64,000 nt of DNA from JBDHWI01 sp964590135 (GTDB taxonomy: Bacteria > Chloroflexota > Anaerolineae > J036 > Brachytrichaceae), in contig CAZPVX010000018.1 in NCBI GenBank assembly GCA_964590135.1, positions 31,379 through 95,378 on the forward strand. Direction: 5' to 3'. The position numbers were made by a program, and so were the translations under genes. Positions 25,065-33,902 of this stretch are shown here, in pieces. How positions within the stretch are numbered: position 1 is the first letter of the stretch; every line of letters starts with the position of its first letter. Below the pieces are notes generated by a model, which worked only from the letters and a program-made list of their open reading frames with translations, searched no databases and had not been told where the DNA came from.

Positions 25065-25077
25065 GGATTCAAAAAGA

Positions 25078-25125
25078 CCTGACAGGTTTGGATGCTGAGA
25101 TAGAACGTTTTACAAACCTGTCAGG
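25078..25125. repeat. Inverted repeat CCTGACAGGTTTG, 22-bp spacer
   Basis: CCTGACAGGTTTG (25078-25090) and CAAACCTGTCAGG (25113-25125) are exact complements. I recall related CCTGACAGGTTT palindromes between genes in other bacteria. It lies just beyond the 3' end of the minus-strand gene at 25142 and may serve as its terminator. Confidence 0.6.
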
Positions 25126-25141
25126 CCTTCTGAACAATCGC

Positions 25142-28100
25142 TTAGCGCACCACCAGCGGTAGATAGGCCGGGCGTGGCGTTTCAGTCATTGAATCCAGCG
25201 GCGCGCCGGCGCTGATCTGGTAATGCGCGCCACCACTAGCTGCGCCGGCGGCATCGGTCACCATCACGCTATATACCTCGCCAGGTTTCGCAGACCATCG
25301 CGCATACAGATACGGCGCTGCCGCTGGATCGTAAGTCACATTGGCCACAGTCGCGCCGTTGCGCGTGACGATGATGCGCGGGCGCATGCCCTCGGTCAGG
25401 TCGAGCACGCGCACAGCCACCATGCCGGTCTGTGTCACGGCAAACGTGAATGCGTCTACGTCCGAAGACCGATCGATGCGCCCCATCACCGGCTCGCCAT
25501 CCATCGTGAGCGCGGTGGCGGTGGCCAGCGTGTCGCCGTGATCGTCGGCCTGGAAGCCGGCGACGGTGAAGACCGTGGTCAGCGTGACTGTGAACGGCAC
25601 GCCGACCGGCTCGCTCACTTCTGGCGGCGATGCGCCATCCGGCCCGGGGGTGTGTGATGTGCCGGCGCTGGTGAAGATGGCTTTGCCGCCGGTGTTCAAG
25701 AACGAGAACTTCACCTGGTATTGCCCGCCCATCGCATAGGGCAACTGCGCGCGATAGTTGCCCGCGCCATCGTCGATCGCCGGCACCTGCTGCACGCTGT
25801 TGTCGGGCGCGGTCACCTCGGCAAACACCTGCGCGCCGGCCACCGGCCATTCGCGCTTCAGTTGCAGGTTGAACTCGGCCGGGTTCGGATACACGAATTT
25901 GTTTTCGCCCAGAATGTTTTCTGGGCAGGCCAGGCAGCGGTGAAAGGGCGTCTCGCTGGGCAACAAGCTGATTGGCGGGTTGCCGGTGGGTTCGCCGGCG
26001 CGCTTCCAGATCACCTGCAGCAGCCGGCGTGAGATCCAGTCACGCAGGTCATCAAGATTTGGCGGCAACTCAATGCTCGGGCTGTCATTGCCTTTGGGCG
26101 CGACCTTCGCCAGTTCGGGGAAGAAGTAGCGCGGCAGGGCGGCCGGCATGGCGATTTCATTCGCTTTGACTTTGGGCAGCTTGTAGATTTCCTGCGGGTC
26201 TTTCGAGGCCGGCCGCGCCAGCGTCGTCCACCCATCAGCCTGATACAGCCGGTATTGCTTGTTCTTTTGGGTTTGCAGCTTGGCGGTTGAGAAATTCAGC
26301 CATTGGTAGTCGGAATTGCGGGAGTCATCTCGCGCCAACCTAGAGTTGGTCATGATCGAAGGGGAGATGGCGAGGTCATCCTTGCACGGGTCGTAATAGG
26401 TCTGCGTGAGGAGGCAGGTGGCCGTGATATCCGCATATTCATCTGCAATGCCGTACAGGTAGTGGCCCAGTTCGTGCGCAAGCGTGTAGCCGCCGCCGCG
26501 CAAAAACCAGTCACTCGTGCCTTTCTGCTTGCCATCTGCCCCGCCTGGGAGTGTGGCGGTGAAGGGTATGCCGTCTTTAAGGTCGAAGGCAAAAATATCG
26601 GCCATGATGATGTGCTGCCCAGCGACACCATAGCCCGAAAACGTTGCACGAGGCCAGGCCTTCTTCAGCCAGATGATGTCCTCGTTGGCATCTGCGCTCG
26701 GCCAGTTGCACGGATAGTTGATCGTGATGTAGCGCACGATATGCGCGCCGTTGGTCATCTCAAACACCGCGTCGGCAAAATATTTCAGGATGGTTTCGTA
26801 GCGCGCGCGCTTTTCGCTGCCGGCGCCGTCCAGGTCGCCGCGATACATGCAGATCGACAAGTCGACCGGATGCCGGTTTTGCAGATAGTCGATGGGCGCG
26901 ATGTCGCCGGGCACAAACACGCGCCCGAATGGATATTTCAGCGGCTGAGTGCGTCGCCAGTCATGCCGCACCACGTTCAAGCTGATCGGTGTGATGAGCG
27001 GCGGCAACGCCGGCGCTTCTGGCGGCACTGTGCCCACTTCCACTGCGCCCGCATCACAGGCTGCGCCGGCGGGCCGCGCATAGCCGCGCTGGTCGTGGTC
27101 GGGACAATTCGCTTGCGGGATCAGGTCGATGGCCGGGCTGCCGGCCTGCGGCAGATGCGTGAGCATGCCCTGCTCGTTGTCGGCCAATGCGCCCAGCAAG
27201 GGATCGACGCTGTTTTGGTCGCCCGTGCCGGCCAGTGCGCAACTGTTATCACTGATCACGTTGTAGCCCTGCGACGTGAACGGCGTTGCGGTTTGCTCCG
27301 CGCCGCAGTTGCCGCTGCCCGAAGGCGCGGCCAGCACGCTGTTGGCCAGCGTCATCGTGGTGCGCACGCTGTAGAGGTTTGCGCCGGCGGGCGCGACGTT
27401 GCTGCTGAGGGTGACGTTGTGCAGCGTGGTTGGGTAATCCAGCGCGCCGATGCCACCGCCCCAGTTGCCGGCGCTGTTGCTGCTGATGGTGACGTTGGTG
27501 AGGGTGTGACCTTGCCCGCCGCCGAGTTGCATCGCGCCGCCGGCCCACACTGCCGTGTTGTGCTTGAAGGTCGAATCCTGGATGACGAGCGGCGCAGCGT
27601 TGCCGTACTGCCACAGGCCGCCGGCGCTGTAGGCGCTGTTGCCATCCACCGTCACGCGCGTCAGCGTCAGCGCGCCGCCGTTGAAGATGCCGCCGCCCAA
27701 GCTGCCGCTGAACAGCGGGTTGGCGCTGTTTTGCACAATGCGCGAATCGCGCAAGGTGACGGTCGCGGTCAAGTTTGGGCTGATGTAAATGCCGCCGCCG
27801 CACGAGGCTGAGGTATTGGTCACGAACAGGCTGCCGGCGACGGTGACGAAGCCGGTTTGCACGCCGATACCGCCGCCACAGCCGCTGGTTGCGGTGTTGC
27901 CGCGCACAGTGACATTGCTCAGGGTCGCATCACCGGCAATGTCCATCGCGCCGAAGGTGTCGGCCTGGTTGCTCTCAAAGATGCTGTTCTCGATCGTGAG
28001 ACTGCCGCCCTGCGATGAGATTGCGCCGCCGATGGACTCTGCGCCGTTTGCTGCGAGTGTGCTGTTGTAAATGGCGACTGTGCCGCCAGCGTTGCCGATT

Positions 28101-28561
28101 GCCCCGCCGCCTGCGTCGACGCCCACTGCGAACGATTGCGTGATGGTCACGCCGTCCAGTGTCAGGCTGCCGGCGTTCTTCACCGCGCCGCCGCCATCCG
28201 AGCGACCGCGAATCAAGTGGATGTTGCGCAAGACGAGCGATGCGCCGGCCTGCACGTCAAACAGGCGGTGGCCTTCCGCTGCGTCGAGTGTGATTAGCCC
28301 GCTGCCGTCAACAGTGATTGCTGCACCGGCGGCAACTGTGAATGCATCGAGTGTCAGGATCGACATCGGCGCGACGCCGCAGTCAAATGTGACCGTGCCG
28401 CCACCAGAGATGGCCGCTGCCAATGCCGCATGCGTGCAACTCGCTGGCGAACCATTGCCTACAAGGGTATCCAGCGCCTTGGCCTGCACAGGCAGCGCCG
28501 GCAATGTGCTAGCGGCCAGCGCCGACGCCAGCAGGATTCGAATCACGCTTAATGCATTCAT
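25142..28561 (-). CDS. Secreted beta-helix protein with CLCA-like metallopeptidase motif
   Basis: A 1139-aa exported protein. The signal peptide ends near residue 27 (LPVQAKA). About residues 30-480 are right-handed beta-helix repeats (many SxGGAI, NTAS-GGG turns) closing in a choice-of-anchor-Q-type segment (GSPAIDLIP, DQRGYARP). Near residue 695 is HELGHYLYGIADEY, matching HExxHxxxGxxDE of CLCA-type metallopeptidases. Near residues 995-1110 is a PPC-like domain (DVDAFTFAV). The C-terminus YLPLVVR resembles tails on other Chloroflexota exported proteins (recalled). It is probably a surface or secreted protease/adhesin. AGGAG precedes the ATG by six bases. Confidence 0.82.
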   Translation of the reverse strand: MNALSVIRILLASALAASTLPALPVQAKALDTLVGNGSPASCTHAALAAAISGGGTVTFDCGVAPMSILTLDAFTVAAGAAITVDGSGLITLDAAEGHRLFDVQAGASLVLRNIHLIRGRSDGGGAVKNAGSLTLDGVTITQSFAVGVDAGGGAIGNAGGTVAIYNSTLAANGAESIGGAISSQGGSLTIENSIFESNQADTFGAMDIAGDATLSNVTVRGNTATSGCGGGIGVQTGFVTVAGSLFVTNTSASCGGGIYISPNLTATVTLRDSRIVQNSANPLFSGSLGGGIFNGGALTLTRVTVDGNSAYSAGGLWQYGNAAPLVIQDSTFKHNTAVWAGGAMQLGGGQGHTLTNVTISSNSAGNWGGGIGALDYPTTLHNVTLSSNVAPAGANLYSVRTTMTLANSVLAAPSGSGNCGAEQTATPFTSQGYNVISDNSCALAGTGDQNSVDPLLGALADNEQGMLTHLPQAGSPAIDLIPQANCPDHDQRGYARPAGAACDAGAVEVGTVPPEAPALPPLITPISLNVVRHDWRRTQPLKYPFGRVFVPGDIAPIDYLQNRHPVDLSICMYRGDLDGAGSEKRARYETILKYFADAVFEMTNGAHIVRYITINYPCNWPSADANEDIIWLKKAWPRATFSGYGVAGQHIIMADIFAFDLKDGIPFTATLPGGADGKQKGTSDWFLRGGGYTLAHELGHYLYGIADEYADITATCLLTQTYYDPCKDDLAISPSIMTNSRLARDDSRNSDYQWLNFSTAKLQTQKNKQYRLYQADGWTTLARPASKDPQEIYKLPKVKANEIAMPAALPRYFFPELAKVAPKGNDSPSIELPPNLDDLRDWISRRLLQVIWKRAGEPTGNPPISLLPSETPFHRCLACPENILGENKFVYPNPAEFNLQLKREWPVAGAQVFAEVTAPDNSVQQVPAIDDGAGNYRAQLPYAMGGQYQVKFSFLNTGGKAIFTSAGTSHTPGPDGASPPEVSEPVGVPFTVTLTTVFTVAGFQADDHGDTLATATALTMDGEPVMGRIDRSSDVDAFTFAVTQTGMVAVRVLDLTEGMRPRIIVTRNGATVANVTYDPAAAPYLYARWSAKPGEVYSVMVTDAAGAASGGAHYQISAGAPLDSMTETPRPAYLPLVVR

Positions 28562-28639
28562 CGTTATCTCCTCAATGCAGCATTCGCTTGAAGTGCCCTT
28601 TCCTGTCGCTCCCCAAGGCAGGAAAGGGCTGCATCGCGG

Positions 28640-28682
28640 GTTGTAGGCGCATGACCGATAGAAAAGGTAAACTTTTGTGACA
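28640..28682 (-). promoter_or_regulatory. Promoter box shared with the 24410 gene, abutting the XRE-TPR gene
   Basis: On the minus strand TGTCACAAAAGTTTACCTTT begins at 28682, and TACAAC (28645-28640) lies 37 bp downstream, the same geometry as at 24320-24362. It would drive the secreted beta-helix gene (ATG 28561). The box ends one base before the ATG of the divergent XRE-TPR gene at 28684, so that regulator could bind here and also control itself. Confidence 0.6.
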
Positions 28683-28683
28683 G

Positions 28684-30234
28684 ATGGCAGCGGGACACAG
28701 ATTTGACGCATTCGGGCCGGCGTTGAGATATTTTCGCAAGCGGGCGCGGCTCACGCAGGATGAGTTGGGCCGGCAGGTTGGCTATAGTCGCGAATACATT
28801 GCCTATCTCGAAAGCGGCAAACGCAAACCAGACCCCAACGCAGTCGCATCGCTGTTTATTCCGGCGCTGCATCTCACGCATGACCTTGAAGCGTCGAGCC
28901 AGTTAATTGAGTTGGCAGCGCAATCGCGTGGCAAGCGCGCCCGAGACTTCGGCATCCACGTCAGCTACAAGCGCATGGTTATCACGCGTGTCGAAGAAGT
29001 TGAAGTGTCCTTCGAAGCGCTGCCGCAGTCAGGCAGGCCGATTGAGGCAATGGCCTGGTATGTGAAATTGAATCCGGATGCGGCGCTGGCGCTGGCCAAC
29101 GCGATGGGACCATTCTGGCGAGCTAATGGGCAATTCAGCGAGGCGCGCGCCTGGCTGCGCGATATCCTCAGCCGCAGCACATCATCCACAGTGTCGCGTG
29201 GCGAGGCGCTGCTGCATGCAGCCGACTTCGCGCGGCATCAAGGCGATGTGCAGGAAGCGATTGTGTTGTTCGATGAGGCGCGGCAATTGTTTGAAAGTCA
29301 GGGCGACCTGGCCGGCGTATGCGAGGCGCTACAACAGCAGGCTTGGGCGTACTTCGACACCAATCATCACAGTGGCATGGCGCTTGACGCACTCCAGCGC
29401 AGCCTGGTCATTGCGCGGCAGATCGGCCACCAGCCACGCATCGCTGCGTCGCTGGTGGCGCTGGCGCACATGCAAATGGCAGATGCGCTTATCGCCGGCG
29501 ACACCGAACCCATCGTCGCAATGCTGAACGAGGCATTGGACTGCGCGCAGGCTGCCGGCGATGCCGGACAGATGGGTTTCATCACCCAGCAGTGGGCCTT
29601 GCTGGAGATGGGAAAGGGTTGTGTGTCTGAGGCAAAAGCCATATTCGCGCAGGCGGTCAAAATATTCGAGCACGCTGGCGATGTATTTTCACTGGCATGG
29701 AGCCGCGGCGGATTGGGCGAATGTCACTTGATCCTTGGCGAGCTTGAGGCCGCGCGGGCTTGTTTCGAGGCCGGCCTTGCAACATTCAAAACAACAGGTG
29801 GACATGAGGGCGCACTCATCCTCACACACCATCTGGCGCGGGTGGAATTCGCTGAAGGACGATTGGCCCAAGCGGCGGCAGGCTTTTTGCAAACGCTGAA
29901 GATCAGCGAGGATAGTGACTATCAGCAAATGCGCGCGCGCAGCATTGCCGGCCTTGGCGGTGTGGCGGTGCGCGCCGGCTGGCCGCACATTGGCGCGCAG
30001 TTGCTGGCTGCGGCAGACAGGATGATCGCGCAACTGGCGCCGTTTTTGTTTCCATGCGACAAGTTGGAGTATGCCCGTCTCGCTGATGAAGCGCGACAGA
30101 CGCTGGGCGAGGCTATTTTCGAGACTGCGTGGCAGCGAGGGCGGGCATTGCTTGGGGATGAAATAGCGTCTATCTTGCGCGCCGTCGTGTCAAATGCTGT
30201 GCCTGCTCCGCTTCTAGCGCAATCGATCGAGTAA
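28684..30234 (+). CDS. XRE-family HTH regulator with TPR sensor domain
   Basis: A 516-aa protein. Residues ~8-62 are an XRE helix-turn-helix (LRYFRKRARLTQDELGRQVG, then YSREYIAYLESGKRKPD). The rest is a long run of TPR-like helical pairs (WLRDILSRS, GDVFSLAWSRGGLGECHLIL). The layout resembles RRNPP-type regulators that bind peptides, and also AfsR/MalT-like TPR sensors. There is no Shine-Dalgarno sequence before the ATG, so the transcript may be leaderless. Divergent placement against the secreted protein suggests local control. Confidence 0.85.
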   Translation: MAAGHRFDAFGPALRYFRKRARLTQDELGRQVGYSREYIAYLESGKRKPDPNAVASLFIPALHLTHDLEASSQLIELAAQSRGKRARDFGIHVSYKRMVITRVEEVEVSFEALPQSGRPIEAMAWYVKLNPDAALALANAMGPFWRANGQFSEARAWLRDILSRSTSSTVSRGEALLHAADFARHQGDVQEAIVLFDEARQLFESQGDLAGVCEALQQQAWAYFDTNHHSGMALDALQRSLVIARQIGHQPRIAASLVALAHMQMADALIAGDTEPIVAMLNEALDCAQAAGDAGQMGFITQQWALLEMGKGCVSEAKAIFAQAVKIFEHAGDVFSLAWSRGGLGECHLILGELEAARACFEAGLATFKTTGGHEGALILTHHLARVEFAEGRLAQAAAGFLQTLKISEDSDYQQMRARSIAGLGGVAVRAGWPHIGAQLLAAADRMIAQLAPFLFPCDKLEYARLADEARQTLGEAIFETAWQRGRALLGDEIASILRAVVSNAVPAPLLAQSIE

Positions 30235-30258
30235 CAGGGCGAAACCAAGCTTTTGCGA

Positions 30259-33200
30259 TCACCAATCCACATCCTGCGTGATCGGCGGCAAGGCGCTCTC
30301 TTTTCCAGGTTCATCTTCAGCGTCGGCAGCTGTTTCCAGCACGAAGCGCGGGGCTGCCGGCGCAGCGGATGGCGCAGTCTGCGCAGCCATCTCAGCCAGC
30401 TTCTGCACCACGTCCATCAACCGCTGCTTCCACTGCTCGGGCGTGCCGCTGCGCAGGAATGACACCTGATGCTTGCCGATCAGCGCCCCCGCGCCTGTCG
30501 CGTGGCTGCCCAGCAGGCGCTGCAGGCGTTGCGGGTTCATGCGTTGCAAGGCCTCAGCGCGGATGGTGAAGCGGTTGCCATCGGTCGTGATGCCCTGGAT
30601 GTCGAGATTGGCGGCAGCCAGCTTGAGGCGCAACTGATAGGTCAGGTTGCGCGCCGGCGCCGGCAATTTGCCAAAGCGGTCTTCCAATTCTTCCTCGAAC
30701 AGGCGAATCTTCTCCTCGCTGTCGAGCGAGGCTGCGCGTCGATACAACTGGACGCGCAGCTGTGAATCACCGATGTAGTTCTCCGGCAGGCCGACCGTGA
30801 GCGGCAGATCGATCGTCACAGGCTTGGGCGCTTCGGGCGGCATCGGCGCACCATCGCGCAGGGCGCGCAGCACGCTCACTTCGCGCGCCAGCAGGCGCGT
30901 GTACAAATCGAAGCCGACGCTGGCGATGTGGCCGCTCTGCTTCGCACCCAGCATGTCGCCGGCGCCGCGCAATTCCAGATCACGCATGGAGATCGAGTAG
31001 CCTGCGCCGATGCCGGCGCTCTCGCGCAGCGTCTCCAGCCGCTCGCGCGCCTCTTCGGTCATGCGGCTTCGGCGATCATGCAGGAAGTATGCATAGGCCT
31101 GAATCGTGCTGCGACCCACGCGCCCGCGCAGTTGATACAACTCGGCGAGGCCGAAATGATCGGCGTCGTCGATGAGGATCGTGTTGGCGTTGGGGATGTC
31201 GAGGCCGCTCTCGATGATATTGGTGCATAGCAACACGTTCACCTGCCCGTCGGCGAAGCGATTCATGATGCGCGCCAGTTGGCGCTCATCCATCTGTCCG
31301 TGCGCCACCGCCAGCGTTGCCTCTGGCACCAATCGGCGCAGTTTCTGCTCGACCAGGTGAATCGTCTGGATGCGGTTGTGGACGAGGAAAACCTGCCCGT
31401 CGCGATCCAGTTCGCGGCGGATGGCCTGCTGCACGATTGTGTCGTCCCACGCACCGACAAAGCTGATGATCGGCAAGCGCTCCGCTGGCGGCGTCTCGAT
31501 GCGGCTGATGGCGCGCACACCGCTCAGTCCCAGATATAGCGTGCGCGGGATAGGCGTGGCAGTCAGCGTCAGCACATCCACTTCGGTGCGCAACTGCTTG
31601 AGCCTCTCCTTTGCCTTCACACCAAAACGATGTTCCTCGTCGATGACGAGCAGGCCGAGGTTGTGAAACTTTACATCCTTGCCAACCAGCCCGTGCGTGC
31701 CGATGACGATGTCGATGCTGCCGTCGGCGAGGCCGGCGTAGATCTCTTTTTTCTCGGCCGGCGTGCGAAAGCGCGACAGCATCTCGACTTCGATCGGATA
31801 CGATTCAAGTCGGCGGGCGAAGGTGTTCCAGTGCTGCTGAGCCAGCACGGTGGTTGGCACCAGCACTGCCACCTGCTTGCCATCCTGCACCGCCTTGAAC
31901 GCCGCGCGCAGGGCAACTTCAGTTTTGCCGAAGCCCACATCGCCGACGACGAGACGATCCATCGGGTTGCCCTGCTCCATGTCGCGCTTTACTTCCTGGA
32001 TGGCGCGCAGTTGGTCGTCGGTCTCGATGAACGGGAAGCTCGATTCGAGTTCGATCTGCCAGGGTGTGTCCTTGCTGAAAGGCTGACGGGTGATCATCTC
32101 GCGCTCGGCATACAGCTTGAGCAGATCGCGCGCAATCTCGGCGGCAGCGCCGGCGGCCTTCTGGCGCGATTTTTCCCACGAGCCACTGCCAAGCTTATCC
32201 AGCTTTGGCGCTGCATCATCTGCGCCGACATAGCGCGTCACGCGGTCGAGCTGGTGCAACGGCACATACAGCCGGTCTGCGTCCTGGTATTCGAGCAGCA
32301 GATATTCGCGCTCATGCTCCCCCTCGCCGCCGTCCCCTCTTCCACCGAGAGAGGTGGGTTGGGCCACCGTCAACTTCACCAACCCGCGATAGATGCCGAT
32401 GCCATAGTCCTCATGCACCACTGCGTCGCCGATCTGCCAATCGGCAAATGCCTTTTCGGGCGCAGCCTTGCGCGCGCGCCCGCGCATGAACCACTCTGGC
32501 CGCACATTGCCATAGATTTCGGCGTCGGTCAGCAGGATGAGGTTGGGGATTTCGGATTGTGGATTGATATCCGTCGCCATCACGAATCCGGTTGGCAACG
32601 CGCCGGCGATGAAATGCAGGCCGCCCTGCGGCGCTTCGTCGAGCGAGGCGTTGGCAGCCAGCGGGCTGTTGCGCTCGCTCCACAGTTCGGCCAGGCGCGC
32701 CGACTGCCGTGAGACGACAACGAGCGAGGGAGCGGCTGCCTCGTCGCTGCTGCGCGTCGTCTTGATGTATTCGAGAAGGGGCGTGAGTTGGCCGGCGAAG
32801 TGCGGCGGCTGCTTGAACTGGCCGGCGAGTGGGTGCGCGCTGAGCAGACCATCATCGGGCTGACCCAGCACCAGCACATGCGCTGCGCTGATGGATACCT
32901 TGAACTGCTCCCATGTCAGATAAGGCAGCCCGTCGTTTGTCGGCGCTTGCATGCCTTCTGCTTCGAGGGATTGCTGCAACGTCTCGCGCTCGCGCTGCGC
33001 GCGTTCTTCCAGCCCCAGCCATGCATTGCGCAGTTCCTCTTCGTCGTCGATGACGAGCAAGGCGTTTTCAGGCAGGTAACCAATGAGGGATTCGAGACTG
33101 CCGGCGCCTGATTTCAGATGTCTGGTTTCAGATTGTGCGTCTGCAATCTCCGCGCTCGCGTCTCTTGTCTGCCCCGCAACATCCATCGGCGAGATCGTCA

Positions 33201-33870
33201 CGTTGGGCAGTGTGGCGCCACTGCGCTGTGTGCCGGGGTCAAAAGTGCGGATGGAGTCGGCGACATTGCCGAAGAGTTCGATGCGCACAGGCGAAGGGTG
33301 CGCCGGCGACCATACATCGATGATGCCGCCGCGCCGGCTGAATGTGCCAACACGCTCCACCACCTGCTCATTTTCATAGCCCATGCGCACCCAATGCGCG
33401 ATCATGTTTTCCAGCGAGAGGGTGTCGTCGCGCTTGATCGTGCGGGTGAGCAGCGCAAAGCGCTTCGCCGGCATCGCTGGCTGCATCAGCGCGCGCGGAC
33501 CGGTGACGATGAGCGTGGCGCGGTCGTTTGCGCCGGCCAACTCCGCCAGCACCATCGAGCGCTGCGTGATCACATCGCGCACAGGCGCGACGGTGTCATA
33601 GAACGCAGTGTTCGGTTCGGTGAAGCGCATGGGCGGCTGATCGCCCAACCCCAGTTGTGCCAGCGCGTCGGCCATCATGCGCGAACTTTCGACGGACGAT
33701 GTGACATACACGATCGGGCGTCCGAGCTGTTGCAAGCCGGCCACGGTGATGGCGCGGGCCGCGCGCGGCAGCCCCAACGCGCGCGGCGCGTTACCGGCGC
33801 GCAATTGCCCCATCAAGTGTTGAAACGCAGTTGAAGTGACGGCAAGGCGCGTGAGACCCTTTAATGACAC
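30259..33870 (-). CDS. mfd: Transcription-repair coupling factor
   Basis: A 1203-aa Mfd: UvrB-like N-terminal region (VYVTSSVESS, RRGGIIDVWSP), RNA-polymerase-interacting region, then a RecG-like helicase with Walker A GDVGFGKTEVALRAAF, the DEEH box in VIDEEHRFG and TATPIPRTLYLGL, and the TRCF C-terminal domain. It removes stalled RNA polymerase and recruits UvrABC. The start is GTG at 33870. It is longer than usual (~1150 aa), and three internal stretches look like repeat DNA inserted in frame (near 32317-32363, 32545-32565 and 33105-33165). It lies 32 bases after the histidine kinase gene. Confidence 0.95.
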   Translation of the reverse strand: MSLKGLTRLAVTSTAFQHLMGQLRAGNAPRALGLPRAARAITVAGLQQLGRPIVYVTSSVESSRMMADALAQLGLGDQPPMRFTEPNTAFYDTVAPVRDVITQRSMVLAELAGANDRATLIVTGPRALMQPAMPAKRFALLTRTIKRDDTLSLENMIAHWVRMGYENEQVVERVGTFSRRGGIIDVWSPAHPSPVRIELFGNVADSIRTFDPGTQRSGATLPNVTISPMDVAGQTRDASAEIADAQSETRHLKSGAGSLESLIGYLPENALLVIDDEEELRNAWLGLEERAQRERETLQQSLEAEGMQAPTNDGLPYLTWEQFKVSISAAHVLVLGQPDDGLLSAHPLAGQFKQPPHFAGQLTPLLEYIKTTRSSDEAAAPSLVVVSRQSARLAELWSERNSPLAANASLDEAPQGGLHFIAGALPTGFVMATDINPQSEIPNLILLTDAEIYGNVRPEWFMRGRARKAAPEKAFADWQIGDAVVHEDYGIGIYRGLVKLTVAQPTSLGGRGDGGEGEHEREYLLLEYQDADRLYVPLHQLDRVTRYVGADDAAPKLDKLGSGSWEKSRQKAAGAAAEIARDLLKLYAEREMITRQPFSKDTPWQIELESSFPFIETDDQLRAIQEVKRDMEQGNPMDRLVVGDVGFGKTEVALRAAFKAVQDGKQVAVLVPTTVLAQQHWNTFARRLESYPIEVEMLSRFRTPAEKKEIYAGLADGSIDIVIGTHGLVGKDVKFHNLGLLVIDEEHRFGVKAKERLKQLRTEVDVLTLTATPIPRTLYLGLSGVRAISRIETPPAERLPIISFVGAWDDTIVQQAIRRELDRDGQVFLVHNRIQTIHLVEQKLRRLVPEATLAVAHGQMDERQLARIMNRFADGQVNVLLCTNIIESGLDIPNANTILIDDADHFGLAELYQLRGRVGRSTIQAYAYFLHDRRSRMTEEARERLETLRESAGIGAGYSISMRDLELRGAGDMLGAKQSGHIASVGFDLYTRLLAREVSVLRALRDGAPMPPEAPKPVTIDLPLTVGLPENYIGDSQLRVQLYRRAASLDSEEKIRLFEEELEDRFGKLPAPARNLTYQLRLKLAAANLDIQGITTDGNRFTIRAEALQRMNPQRLQRLLGSHATGAGALIGKHQVSFLRSGTPEQWKQRLMDVVQKLAEMAAQTAPSAAPAAPRFVLETAADAEDEPGKESALPPITQDVDW
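32317..32363. repeat. Palindromic element inserted in frame in mfd
   Basis: The stretch contains CCCTCTTCC and GAGAGAGG in a stem-like arrangement and encodes about AQPTSLGGRGDGGEGEHE between LTV and REYLLLEY, which are nearly adjacent in typical Mfd. Its CCCCTC...CTCT composition resembles the element in glpK (45042-45083). The exact borders are uncertain. Confidence 0.5.
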
Positions 33871-33902
33871 AGCCTGCCCATTGTAGGACGTTCAGCGCTG
33901 CG

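Noticed and set aside
26303..27811. 502-codon frame opposite the beta-helix gene
   Set aside because: Mirror of repeated Gly/Ala-rich codons; no recognisable domain.
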